Shown: one piece after another, positions 55,069 through 63,969 of the stretch | Numbering within the stretch: position 1 is the first letter of the stretch | Layout of the letters: every line of letters begins with the position of its first letter | Assembly (NCBI RefSeq): GCF_036850765.1 | Contig: NC_089492.1 | Location: 202,026,276-202,090,275, forward strand | DNA: 64,000 nt | Direction: 5' to 3' | Source of the DNA: Saccopteryx bilineata | Taxonomy: Eukaryota > Chordata > Mammalia > Chiroptera > Emballonuridae | Notes under the pieces: model-generated | Database searches by the model: none | The model's input: only the letters and a program-made list of their open reading frames with translations | Told to the model about the DNA's origin: nothing | Program-made: the position numbers and the translations under genes

Positions 55069-55447
55069 ATTTTATTTTATTTATTATTATTGTGGGGTTT
55101 TTTTGTATTTTTCCAAAGTTGGAAATGGGGAGGCAGACAGACTTCCACATGCGCTTGACCAGGATCCACCCAGCACGCCCACCAGGAGGCGATGCTCTGC
55201 CCCTCTGGGGCTTCACTCTGTTGCAACCAGAGCCATTCTAGTGCTTGAGGCAGAGGCCACAGCACCCGGGCCAACTTTGCTCCAATGGAGCTTTGGCTGC
55301 AGGAGGGGAAGAGAGAGACAGAGAGGAAGGAGAGGGGGAGGGGTGGAGAAGCAGATGGGCGCTTCTCCTGTGTGCCCTGGCCGGGAATTGAACCTGGGAC
55401 TCCTGCATGCCAGGCCAACGCTCTACCATTAAGCCAACTGGCCAGGG
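55069..55447 (-). mobile_element. SINE-V, antisense
   Basis: Antisense order: TTTTTCCAAAGTTGGAAATG, GGATCCACCCAGCACGCCC, TGTGTGCCCTGGCCGGGAA, and a head ending GCCAACTGGCCAGGGC. AAATGATTTT occurs on both sides. Confidence 0.93.
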
Positions 55448-55476
55448 CTAAATGATTTTTAAAAGTATAGAAAAAG

Positions 55477-55680
55477 GCTGACCAGGTTGTGGCACAGTGG
55501 CTATAGAATTGACCTAGGATGTTGAGGACCCAGGTTCGAAACTCCAAGGTTGCTGGCTTGAGCACAGGCTCATCAGCTTGAGTATGGGGTTGCCAGCTTG
55601 AGAATGGGATCATAGACATGACCTCATGGTCGCTGGCTTGAGCCCAAAGGTCACTGGCTCAGCTGGAGCCCCCTGGGTCA
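55477..55680 (+). mobile_element. SINE-A, left part; disrupted by the class II provirus
   Basis: SINE-A from head (GGCTGACCAGGTTGTGGCAC) to the CCCCCTGGGTCA block. The rest of the same SINE resumes at 63235 (CAAGGCACATATGAGTAAGC). Confidence 0.9.
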
Positions 55681-55683
55681 TGG

Positions 55684-56198
55684 TGCTGGAGACTGCAAAC
55701 TGACAGAGTCCTTGCGGTTTAGATTTTTGGGAAGCTGAGGTGTGGGAGACTGGCAATAAACTGACAGTCTGCCCCCCCCACACTTGACTTGCTTGCTTAA
55801 GTTGCTAAAGGCTAAGTTTTTCCCCACACCTCCATGTTAGCTGTGATGCTGGAGTGTTTCTACTCCTCCCATCCCCACTAGTTTAAGTTGCTAGAGGCAA
55901 TTTACATGCCTTTCCTCTCACCTTGTTTGTTCTGATGTTGATTTCAGTTATCCATGGTGGGGGGATGCCTGTTTACTCCTTAAATGGATTCCTTTTTATG
56001 CCTCAGAAGGGTGACTTTGTATAGGAGACTTCCTTGTTTGCATATGGCTCTACACCATATGATAAAGCAGACAGGGGGCTTTGCTTTTGCTCTGGCTTGT
56101 CATGAGATTGCAGAGGCCTCCCAATCCCATCCTTTTTTCTCTGACTTTATTTCTTCACTCAGGACCTGGACGGTTACTAGCCGTGCTGGTCCTTGGCA
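55684..56198 (+). mobile_element. 5' LTR of class II ERV
   Basis: 515 bp from TGCTGGAGACTGC to CCTTGGCA (TG...CA). It matches the 3' LTR at 62698-63234 block by block, with scattered substitutions and small indels. The promoter/polyadenylation area near 56060 (GATAAAGCAGACAGG, against AATAAAAGACAGG in the 3' LTR) shows that the signal has decayed here. Confidence 0.92.
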
Positions 56199-56200
56199 CG

Positions 56201-56218
56201 TGGCACCCAAACAGGGAC
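56201..56218 (+). other. Primer-binding site, tRNA-Lys type
   Basis: TGGCACCCAAACAGGGAC lies 2 bp inside the LTR. It differs from the standard lysine-tRNA site only at two positions that look like CpG-to-CpA decay. This agrees with a betaretrovirus-like (class II) virus. Confidence 0.85.
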
Positions 56219-56282
56219 CTAGGTACAAGAAAACTAAAGGCAGGTGACGGAACTCCCCAAGTGTGCACAGCGAGTCAAGTTT

Positions 56283-56641
56283 TGTTGTTTTTTTGTTTTG
56301 TTTTGTTTTGTTGTGTTGGGTTTTTTTACAGAGACAGAGAGAGGGATAAACAGGGACAGACAGACAGGAACGGAGAGATGAGAAGCATCAACCATTAGTT
56401 TTTCATTGTGCATTGCAACACCTTAGTTGTTCATTGATTGCTTTCTCATATGTGCCTTCACCACAGGCCTTCAGCAGACCGAGTAACCCCTTGCTCAAGC
56501 CAGTGACCTTGGGTCCAAGCTGGTGACATTTTGCTCAAACCACATGAGCCTGCGCTCAAGCTGGCAACCTTGGGGTCTCGAACCTGGGTGCCCAGCATCC
56601 CAGTCCGATGCTCTATCCCCACTGCGCCACCGCCTGGTCAG
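56283..56641 (-). mobile_element. SINE-A, antisense, in ERV leader
   Basis: Starts in a T/G-rich run, GAGACAGAGAGAGGGATAAA tract, and a head ending CACCGCCTGGTCAGGC. GAGTCAAGTTTTG/GAGTCAAGTTTTTG flank it. Confidence 0.92.
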
Positions 56642-56685
56642 GCGTGAGTCAAGTTTTTGAGGAGTATAGTCAGGAGTAATAAATT

Positions 56686-57000
56686 ATGGGACACTTAGGG
56701 TCAAAAGTATGGGACCATTTTGGAAGAATAGTTATGCAGTTAGAATGTTTTTTGCTATATGTTCAAGATGTGTGCCCCTGGTTCCTGGAGGAGGGAACGG
56801 TTACTTCTGCTACAAGGGAGCAAGTAGGTAAAGTTCTGAAAAGGCAGTGGTGTGAGGAGACTATGGGAGGAGGAATGAAAGTGGCACGCTCTCTGGCGGT
56901 GCTGTACTTTGCGGCTTGGGGGCTGAAGAATGTGGAACAGTGTGGATGCTCCTGGTTCTCTATGGCTGCTTGGTCGGCGGCTCAGCTAAAGTTGAGGTAG
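56686..57000 (+). pseudogene. ERV gag matrix-domain remnant (class II)
   Basis: 104 open codons starting MGHLGSK: Gly at position 2 is the usual N-myristoylation site of retroviral matrix. The run CPWFLEEGTVT (about residues 30-40), followed by a helix with VGKVLKRQW, is typical of betaretroviral matrix proteins. It lies at the expected place after LTR, primer site and leader. The frame ends at a stop and the rest of gag up to capsid is lost or unreadable; a MITE (57025-57172) follows. Confidence 0.72.
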
Positions 57001-57024
57001 GGGAGAAATCTCAGCATAGTCTAT

Positions 57025-57172
57025 CAGGGGTCTCAAACTCGCGGCCTGCCGAACAATTTTGTGCGGCCCGCAGACTAATCCACAGGCTTACTTAATTTTA
57101 TCCAAAATATTTTGAACTTCATGGATTAGTCTGCGGGCTGCACAAAATTGGGCCGCAAGTTTGAGACCCCTG
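57025..57172. mobile_element. Palindromic hAT-type MITE (148 bp)
   Basis: Ends CAGGGGTCTCAAACTCGCGG and CGCAAGTTTGAGACCCCTG are long inverted repeats; the inner halves (GACTAATCCACAGGC / CATGGATTAGTC) also pair. It would fold into one hairpin. The flanking 8-bp sequences do not match clearly. Confidence 0.88.
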
Positions 57173-57479
57173 GACCTGGACCGCCAGTTATATCAACTGT
57201 GGAATTTGAGAATGAATAGGAGACTCAGGTATTAGGAAAGTTACAGCTTTTCCTGAAATTGTCTGATTTTCTTTAATGCTTTAACTACAATCCTCTGAAC
57301 TGTCATTTTATTTCTTTTCTATTCTCTGCCTGGAGAAAAGGCAGTGGACCCCTGGTGGATCTGTGCTGCGAACCAGCGTGGCTAGTAATTCCAGGTCCTG
57401 AGTGGGAATGGTGTGAAATTAAGAAAGTAGGCTTAAAGAAAAAAAAGGTGGGCTTGAGAGTACTCTTTGCAATGCAGAA

Positions 57480-57898
57480 AATAGCTTGCAAAAGGCAAGT
57501 CTCCACCCCCTTACCTGCTTTATTTATAGGGCAAAGAGATTATTAAAACAAAGTCACGTTTCCAAGGCAACCCAAGAATTCTCCCAAGTGCAGAAAATCC
57601 TCCACCCTGCATAACATCTTAACTTCACAAAACAAAGAATAAAAAGGAAACTGCCTCCAGTCTCTCTGAAGACATGGAGGACAGAATGAGTGTAAACAAT
57701 CCAGCATCACAACTAACACGGAGGTGTGGATAAAACCTCAGCCTTTAGCAACTTAACCAATCATATGAGGTGGGGGGGGGGATGAGTGCAAATACTCAGC
57801 TTCATTGCCAATATGGAGGAGTGTATGTGTGGAGGGGAGAACTTAGCCTTTTTCTAAGCCTCGAAGTACAGGAGCTTTGCTACTTGTAGTCTCCCACA
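57480..57898 (-). mobile_element. Related LTR in antisense orientation
   Basis: Minus-strand text matches the class II LTR: GGAGGTGTG with CTTTAGCAACTTAA near 57720-57760, and a start TGTGGGAGACTAC at 57898. A CTATAAATAAAGC-like signal lies at about 57520-57535 on the minus strand. It is more diverged than the provirus LTRs and inserted opposite to them, inside gag. Confidence 0.6.
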
Positions 57899-58282
57899 GA
57901 TCTGACTAGAAAATTTCCCATGCAGCTGCCCAGAGGAAATTTTCTCAGAGAGATTTTGTTTAGTTCCATCCTTCAGTCTCTCTGTCAGAAAATGCTCTGA
58001 CTGAGATCAAGCAGGCATCTTTCTAGTCTGGTTGTGCTCTGAAATCCCTGGTTTCTCTTTGGTTTGTTCGATTCTAGTTTCTGTTTAGTTCTTGTCTGAT
58101 GTTGTCTAAATGTGATTTTTAAGGCCTGAATTAAAATTCTTGCATGCAAAAATTAGAAATGTTGGCTCTAATATTAAACTAAAAAATGAAATAGTTTCAT
58201 CCCTACATATATGCTTAAAATTGGAATTTGTAAGGAGCACTCATTTAATTTTAAATAGAATTTAGATCCTAAAGACTTGATT

Positions 58283-58612
58283 TAGCCTGACCAGGTGGTG
58301 GCACAATGGGTAGAGTGTCGGACTGGGATGCCAGGGACTCAGGTTCGAGACCCTGAGGTCACCAGCTTGAGTGTGGGCTCATCTGGTCTGAGCAAAAGCT
58401 TACCAGCTTGGACCCAAGGTCACTGGCTTGAGCAAGGGTTTACTCAGTCTGCTGAAGGCCCGTGGTCAAGGCACATATGAGAAAGCAATCAATGAACAAC
58501 TAAGGTGTCGCAATGCGCAATGTAAAACTAATATTATACTTCTTATCTCTCTGTTCCTGTCTGTCTATCCCTGTCTATCCCTCTCTCTGACTCTCTCTCT
58601 CTGTAAAAAAAC
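58283..58612 (+). mobile_element. SINE-A in ERV gag
   Basis: Head GCCTGACCAGGTGGTGGCAC; GACTTGATTTAG and AACTTGGTTTAG flank it. Confidence 0.92.
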
Positions 58613-58779
58613 AAACAAACAAAAACTTGGTTTAGTTTGTGTTATGTGAAGTGTCTTCTGTGTTGTCTTCAGAGTTAAGAGCCAAATAGCAACTCAAGTA
58701 TTAGGATTATCATATTTATGTGTTATACTTCTGTATCTGTACTGTAATTGTCTTGTGTGTGTGTAAAACTATACTGAGG

Positions 58780-59130
58780 TCTGTGAAACAAAGGAATTGA
58801 GCAAAATTAAGCAGGGTCCTGATAAGTCATTTAAAGAATTTGTCTCAAGCTAATTCAGGCAGTTAGAAGATTATAAAAATGTCAATTCTGCTTGTGAGGC
58901 CACATCCTGCAAAAGGGGCCTTGAGGAAATTGGAAATTTGGCTCCTCTGATGCCCTTAAATGGAGTTAACAATACAGGAGTGTAAATTCAGAGAGGACTC
59001 TTAAATACAGGAGCTGATGTATCTGTTATTGCTGAGCAACATTGGCTTTCTTCTTGGCTCACTCATGAAGCAGTCACAGAATTGCCAGGCTTAGGGAAAA
59101 GTAAATTTTCCTAACAAAGCTCTAAGTTGG
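58780..59130 (+). pseudogene. ERV capsid end and protease remnant (class II)
   Basis: The capsid major-homology stretch is recognisable (QGPDKSFKEFV, about 58815-58850), then stops. At 59001-59045 the protease active-site stretch reads LNTGADVSVI: the catalytic Asp is replaced by Asn, and the following GADVS context is betaretroviral. Nucleocapsid between them is missing, so a deletion fused capsid to protease. A truncated SINE-A follows. Confidence 0.72.
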
Positions 59131-59139
59131 TTTTGGTTT

Positions 59140-59316
59140 GTTTTTTTTCAGTAGACTGAGTAACCCCTTGCTCAAGCCAGCGACCTTGGATCCAAGCTAG
59201 TGAGCTTTCCTCAAACCAGATGAACCTGCGCTCAAGCTGGCAACCTCGGGGTCTCGAACCTGGGTCCTCCACATTCCAGTCTGATGCTCTATCTACTGCG
59301 CCACCACCTGGTCAGA
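59140..59316 (-). mobile_element. SINE-A, antisense, 5'-truncated tail
   Basis: Only the head half remains (from CAGTAGACTGAGTAACCCC to CACCTGGTCAGAC). The flanks ACAAAGCTCTA and ACAAAACTCTA make a TSD, so the truncation predates or accompanied insertion. Confidence 0.88.
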
Positions 59317-59399
59317 CTACAAAACTCTACGTTTTTTGTTTTTATAATGGAAAAATAAAGAAGGTCATACTGGATTTTTTCAGCCTTATGTGCTTTCTA

Positions 59400-59860
59400 G
59401 ATTGCCTGTTAATCAGTGGGGTAAAATGTTTTGAAAATGATGGGAGCATTAATTGTAAAAGCATTTACTATATTTTGTCAAGCTTTTGGAATTGACCTGA
59501 AGACAGGTATTCCTTACAATCTCAGGTTCAAAGCATTGTAGAGCATGCCCATCAAATGCTTAAAGGTCAATTAGAGAAAATAAGAAAGGGGGAATCATAC
59601 TCTTGAACTCCTGAAAATCTTTGTCATGCTTTTTTTACTTTAAATTTGACTACTACTGATATACAGGGCCATTCAGCAGCCGAGAGACTCTGGAATCCGA
59701 CAAGGAAAGCCTTCCCTGAAGTATGATGGAGGGATCCATTAACAGGAATCTGGCAAGTGCCAGACCCTGTTCTCTTATGGGCCCTAGGATATGTGTGTCT
59801 TTTTCCTAGGTCTGCTGAGGCTGCTTGGTAGGTTCCTGAATGTTTGGTGAGACACCATGA
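59400..59860 (+). pseudogene. ERV integrase C-terminal remnant (class II)
   Basis: Fragments of integrase in changing frames. QSIVEHAHQMLKGQL at about 59520-59570 is the last part of the catalytic core. At 59705-59820 a DNA-binding domain reads WRDPLTGIWQ, PDPVLLW and FPRSAEAAW before a stop. RT, RNase H and the integrase N-terminus are absent: protease is followed almost directly by integrase, so at least 2 kb of pol is deleted. The class II character fits the primer site and matrix. Confidence 0.75.
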
Positions 59861-59869
59861 GCCAGGAGG

Positions 59870-60120
59870 AGAGATTCAATCCACAAGAGCCATTTTATAA
59901 GTCTTATTTTACTCTGCTCTCGTCCCTCTCTCTGTCAAATCTGTTCTACCTATTGAATCTTTTTAGCACAATCCAAACCTCCTCCTGCAAATTCCTACCC
60001 TCCTTCTTTCTGTTCAGCTGATCACACTGTCCTTCTTTCTTCTTCCAATCAGCCCCAGATATAAAGAAAAGGCTTTAAAAGGCAGAGGAGGGCCCTCAAC
60101 CCCCTCAATGGGATCTCCTA
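59870..60120 (+). other. Boundary region to class I ERV sequence
   Basis: Between the class II integrase end and the class I nucleocapsid frame. Contains C/T-rich text with no assigned domain; the true junction lies somewhere here. Confidence 0.4.
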
Positions 60121-60123
60121 AAC

Positions 60124-60477
60124 ATGGCTTTTAAGGTCTGTAATGACCAAGAGGAACAGAAGGCAGACAGAGCCCAAAGAGATCAGGCAAAATACCAGCT
60201 CTTAGCAGACGACCTTAAAGTCTCCAGTGCCCCTAAGGGGCTTCATAAGACTCCATCAGGGCCCTGGCTCAAGTGTGGAAAGGAAGGTGATTGGGCTAAA
60301 GCCTTTCTGGATCCTTGGCCCCTATCAGGGCCATGCCCTCACTGTGCAAAAAAGGGACACTGGAAGGTAGACTGCCCCCTTACTCCTCCAAGGGAGGGTT
60401 CAGTCTCTTCCAGCCCTACCCCAGCCAACTCTGACCTAACCTTGCCCAGCCTGCTTGGACTTCCCACTGAAAACTGA
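60124..60477 (+). pseudogene. Class I ERV nucleocapsid remnant (zinc knuckles)
   Basis: 117 open codons. A Lys/Arg/Glu/Gln-rich stretch precedes two zinc-knuckle units. The first is degenerate (WLKCGKEGDWAKAF: the first Cys, the His and the last Cys are replaced). The second is intact (CPHCAKKGHWKVDC; C-x2-C-x4-H-x4-C). A Pro/Ser-rich C-terminal tail follows. This style, with the protease below, is gammaretrovirus-like (class I), unlike the class II parts around it. The true start is upstream; the ATG is only the first one in this frame. Confidence 0.78.
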
Positions 60478-60565
60478 AGGTACCCAGGGCTGTCGGCCCC
60501 ATCTCATGTCACTGTTGAGGAGCCCAGGGTAACCATCCAAGTAGCAGGATAAGCCGATCTCATTT

Positions 60566-60942
60566 CTTCTTTTATTTTTATTTTTGTATTTTTCTGAGGT
60601 TGGAAATGGGGAGACAGTCAGACTCCCGCATGTACCCGACCGGGATCCACCCGGCATGCCCACCAGGGGGTGATGCTCTGCCTATCTGGGGCATCGCTCT
60701 GCCGCAATCAGAGCCATTTTAGCACCTGAGGCAGAGGCCACAGAACCATCCTCAGCACCCAGGCCAACTTTGCTCCAATGGAGCCTTGGCTGCGGGAGGG
60801 GAAGAGAGAGACAGAGAGGAAGGAGAGGGGAAGGGGTGGAGAAGCAGATGGGCACTTCTCCTGTGTGCCCTGGCTGGGAATCGAACCCGGGACTCCCGCA
60901 TGCCAGGCCGATGCTCTACCACTGAGCCAACCTGCCAGGGCC
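60566..60942 (-). mobile_element. SINE-V, antisense, in class I protease
   Basis: Antisense VES-like SINE (GGTTGGAAATGGGGAGACAG ... CCAACCTGCCAGGGC). CGATCTCATTTCTT and CGATTTCATTTCTT flank it, splitting the protease just ahead of its catalytic motif. Confidence 0.95.
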
Positions 60943-61440
60943 CGATTTCATTTCTTAGACACAGGGGCCACTTACTCTGCCTTGCCTAAATATTCAGGTC
61001 CTCCTCATCCCTCGAACATCTCTGTTATGGGTGTTGATCATCTTATTTTCCTCCCCACTTACCATGGATTGACTGCCTTGTCTAATACATAGTGTCTCCT
61101 TTACACACTCTTTTCTCCTCCTGCCTTGATGCCCTATGCTTATTTTAGGCTGGGACCTACTCTCCAAGTTCAGAGCCTCTCTCTCCTTTCACCTCCCAAC
61201 CTTGGAATCAGCCTTGTTGCTACTCCTGGCTAACCAGCTATGCCCATTTCTGTTACATATTTAGCTCTAATAGCCAGCATAGTGAATCCCAAGGTTCTCC
61301 TCACCACCCCACAGTTGCAAAATTCCAGAAAAAGGCCCTTGGTTTCATCTCTCCAGGTTAAAGAAAACAAAAGCTCCATCTCCACACATGCCTACAGATG
61401 GCCCTTCTTCTCTAACTGAATCATCACCAGAAAACCAGAA
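60943..61440 (+). pseudogene. Class I ERV protease and start of pol (broken)
   Basis: Right after the SINE-V the frame reads ISFLDTGATYSALPKYSGP: an intact DTG triad with gammaretrovirus-type context. After about 50 codons it stops. Short stretches further on are compatible with the protease end and pol start, but the frame changes repeatedly. No RT motif follows before LTR-like sequence. Confidence 0.72.
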
Positions 61441-62205
61441 TTGACATCTGTGACATCTTAGGACAAGCAGTGCAGGCCACCAGCCATGAAAACTAAGTAC
61501 ATCCAGTATATGGCTAGAGGAAAAAAGATAAACAACCGTTAGAAATGGGGCCCTGGCCGGTTGGCTCAGCGGTAGAGCGTCAGCCTGGCGTGCGGGGGAT
61601 CCGTGTTCGATTCCCGGTCAGGACACATAGGAGAGGCGCCCATTTGCTTCTCCACCCTCCCCTCCTTCCTCTCTGTCTCTCTCTTTCCCTCCCGCAGCCA
61701 AGGCTCCATTGGATGGCCCGGGCACTGGGGATGGCTCCTTGGCTGCTGCCCCAGGCCCTGGAGTGGCTCTGGTCGTGGCAGGGCAACGCCCCCTGGTGGG
61801 CAGAGCGTTGCCCCTGGTGGGCGTGCCGGGTGGATCCAGGTCGGGCGCATGCGGGAGTATGTCTGACTATCTCTCCCTGTTTCCAGCTTCGGAAAAATAC
61901 AAAAAAAAAAAAAAAAAAAGAAATATAGCAATATTTTCCACTGAACTCTATGTACCCAGATAAAGGAAGCCCCTACCCTAGAGACTTAGCCAAGAACAAG
62001 GTCAGCTAATCGCACGTCTCCCGCCCTTGTAAACATTGCTTGCTTGCTCAGCCTAGATAGCCACCCTATAAAAAGGAGCCATTTTAGAAGCTCGGGCTGC
62101 AGTGTTCCCTTGCGTGGGTTGCCTGCAGTCCCTGCGCAGGTTTGCAATAAAACTTATAAAATTTACTTTGGGTTTGCTGTGGTCTGTCTCCTGGGATGTA
62201 ACAAC
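61441..62205 (+). mobile_element. Candidate LTR of the class I ERV, split by SINE-V
   Basis: At 62040-62160 a typical LTR promoter to polyadenylation run is seen: CCACCCTATAAAAAGGAGCC (TATA), then AGGTTTGCAATAAAACTTAT (AATAAA), then TTTGGGTTTGCTGTGG, and an end near GATGTAACA. The 5' edge is uncertain (about 61441-61460). A SINE-V sits in the first part. Confidence 0.65.
61549..61920 (+). mobile_element. SINE-V with TSD
   Basis: Consensus-like head GGCCCTGGCCGGTTGGCTCA, B-box GTTCGATTCCC, poly(A) at about 61900-61919. GTTAGAAAT-like and AAGAAATAT flanks. Confidence 0.93.
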
Positions 62206-62690
62206 ATCAAGCTTGAGACAAAAGCTTAATGTGCTGGAAGCAGTGGTCACTGGGACTTGTATGCTAGCTGCAGAGTGTGGATATGTGACAACAGTTCCAG
62301 TGCTATGTGGACTTTTCCTGAATGTGACTCCTATTCCATGTTATAATTCTCAATGGGACTGAAGTGGGGTTGGGTTGCATCTGCAGGGAATGTGGAATGG
62401 TGATTGTGTCAATATGGACTTGGGGAAATTGCATCAACATATTAAGGACATTCAAAACAGCAAAGACTCTATTATAGATCCTGCTGTATTAGCTAAGAAT
62501 TTACTTGATAATCTAAAAGTATTTAATTCCTTCAATGTATTAAGACACTTGTTTTGGTATTCTGTTAGCATTGGATATATTAATTTTGTGTTTATTCTGT
62601 ATTTTTCCTGTCTGCCTCCAAATTGGAATCTGGGAAATCAGATGAGTACAAATCTCAGCACACAAACTAAAATAAAAAAAATTTAAAAAG
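62206..62690 (+). pseudogene. ERV env transmembrane C-terminal remnant (class II)
   Basis: The frame 62375-62686 gives the end of an envelope transmembrane subunit. A Gly/Asn/Asp-containing membrane-proximal helix (LGKLHQHIKDIQNSKDSI) is followed by a hydrophobic span of about 22 residues around WYSVSIGYINFVFILYF and a short polar tail. It ends just before the purine-rich tract and the 3' LTR, the normal place for env. The surface subunit and fusion peptide are absent. The earlier part, 62206-62370, has open stretches with Cys/Thr/Pro-rich text that may be env as well. Confidence 0.7.
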
Positions 62691-62697
62691 GGGATTA
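62680..62697 (+). other. Polypurine tract
   Basis: A purine-rich run (AAAAAGGGG, then ATTA) directly before the TG of the 3' LTR, the usual plus-strand primer. Confidence 0.65.
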
Positions 62698-63234
62698 TGT
62701 TGGAGACTGCAACTGTCAGGGTCCTTGCGGGTTAGATTTTTGGGAAGCTGAGGTTTGGGGAGACAGGCAGTAAGCTGACAGTCTGCCCAACCCCTCCACC
62801 TCACTTACTTGCTTAAGTTGTTAAAGGCTGCTTTCCCCCACACCTCCATGTTAGCCAGTGATGCTGGAGTGTTTCTATTCCTTCCATCCCCACTTATTTG
62901 ATTAAGTTGCTAGAGACAATTTACATGCCCTTCCTCTCACCCTTTGTTTTGATGTTGGTTGATTTCAGTTATACATGGAGGGGGGATTCCTGTTTATGCC
63001 TTAAATGGATTCCTGTTTATCTCTCAGATGTGTGACTTTGTATCGGAGACTTCCTTGTTGCATATGGCTCTGCACTTTACAATAAAAGACAGGGGGCTTT
63101 GCTTTTGCTCTGGCTTGCCATGAGCTTGCAGAGGCTTCCTGATCCCATCCTTTTTTCTCTCTGAGTTTATTTCTTCATTCCGCACCATTCTCACTCAGGA
63201 CATGGATGGTTACTAGCTGCGTTGCTCTGCAGCA
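62698..63234 (+). mobile_element. 3' LTR of class II ERV
   Basis: 537 bp from TGTTGGAGACTGC to TCTGCAGCA. A TATA/polyadenylation-type AATAAAAGACAGG lies at about 63080. It is flanked outside by TCAAGG (63235-63240), which with TCATGG before the 5' LTR (55678-55683) makes a 6-bp duplication with one change, as for class II retroviruses. Confidence 0.92.
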
Positions 63235-63345
63235 TCAAGGCACATATGAGTAAGCAATCAATGACCAACTTAAGTGCCACAGTGAAGAACTGATGTTTCT
63301 CATCTCTTTCTCTTCCGGTCTGTCTCTAAAAAAAAAAAAAAAAAG
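63235..63345 (+). mobile_element. SINE-A, right part
   Basis: Continuation of the SINE-A begun at 55477: TCAAGGCACATATGAGTAAG, CAATCAATGACCAACTTAAG, CT-rich end and poly(A). Confidence 0.9.
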
Positions 63346-63671
63346 AGAAAGTATCCAAGATCAAATTAAAATTTAAAATACCTGTTTTCACATATAAAGA
63401 TGAACAGTTGAACAATATGCTATGTTGATGAGGATACAGAGAACCTGGTGCTTTGATTTACCGTTGACAGGAGAATAAATCCACACATTTTTTTGTAGAG
63501 GACAAGTGGGCAATATCATAATGTGAAATTCAGTTCCACTTTGATGCAGGTACCCACATTTTTAAATTTATTTTACAGATGTATTCTTATGTGTACACAA
63601 ACTATGCACAAGTTTTAAAGATACCTAGTGAAGTATTTATAAACTAAATTACATAATGACTGGGACTTTTT
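63346..63671. other. Unclassified sequence
   Basis: AT-rich; no repeat or exon recognised, though GAGGATACAGAGAACCTGGTG and the text after it resemble an L1 ORF2 end. Confidence 0.35.
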
Positions 63672-63969
63672 TTTTTTATAGAGAGGGATAGGGACAGACA
63701 GACAGGAACGGAGAGAGATGAGAAGCATCAATCATCAGTTTTTCGTTGCGACACCTTAGTTGTTCATTGATTGCTTTCTCATATGTGCCTTGACCATGGG
63801 CCTTCAGCAGACTGAGTAACCTCTTGCTCGAGCAGTGACCTTGGGTCCAAGCTAGTGAGCTATGCTCAAACCAGATGAGCCCTTGCTGCAGCTGGCAACC
63901 TCGGGGTCTCGAACCTGGGTCCTCCGCATCCCAGTCCGACGCTCCATCCACTCCGCCGCCTAGTCAGGC
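63672..63969 (-). mobile_element. SINE-A, antisense, with TSD
   Basis: Poly(T), GAGAGGGATAGGGACAGACA tract, and a head ending GCCGCCTAGTCAGGC. GACTGGGACTTTTT and GATTGGGACTTTTT flank it. Confidence 0.94.

Noticed and set aside
56686..57000. Independent small host gene starting MGHLGSK
   Set aside because: Position after LTR and lysine primer site and the matrix-like CPWFLEEGTV stretch fit ERV gag.
60124..60477. A host zinc-knuckle gene
   Set aside because: The zinc-knuckle layout followed by a retroviral protease motif and an LTR marks it as ERV gag; it also ends in broken frames.
62375..62686. A functional captured env (syncytin-like) gene
   Set aside because: Only the C-terminal transmembrane part is present; the surface subunit, cleavage site and fusion peptide are missing.
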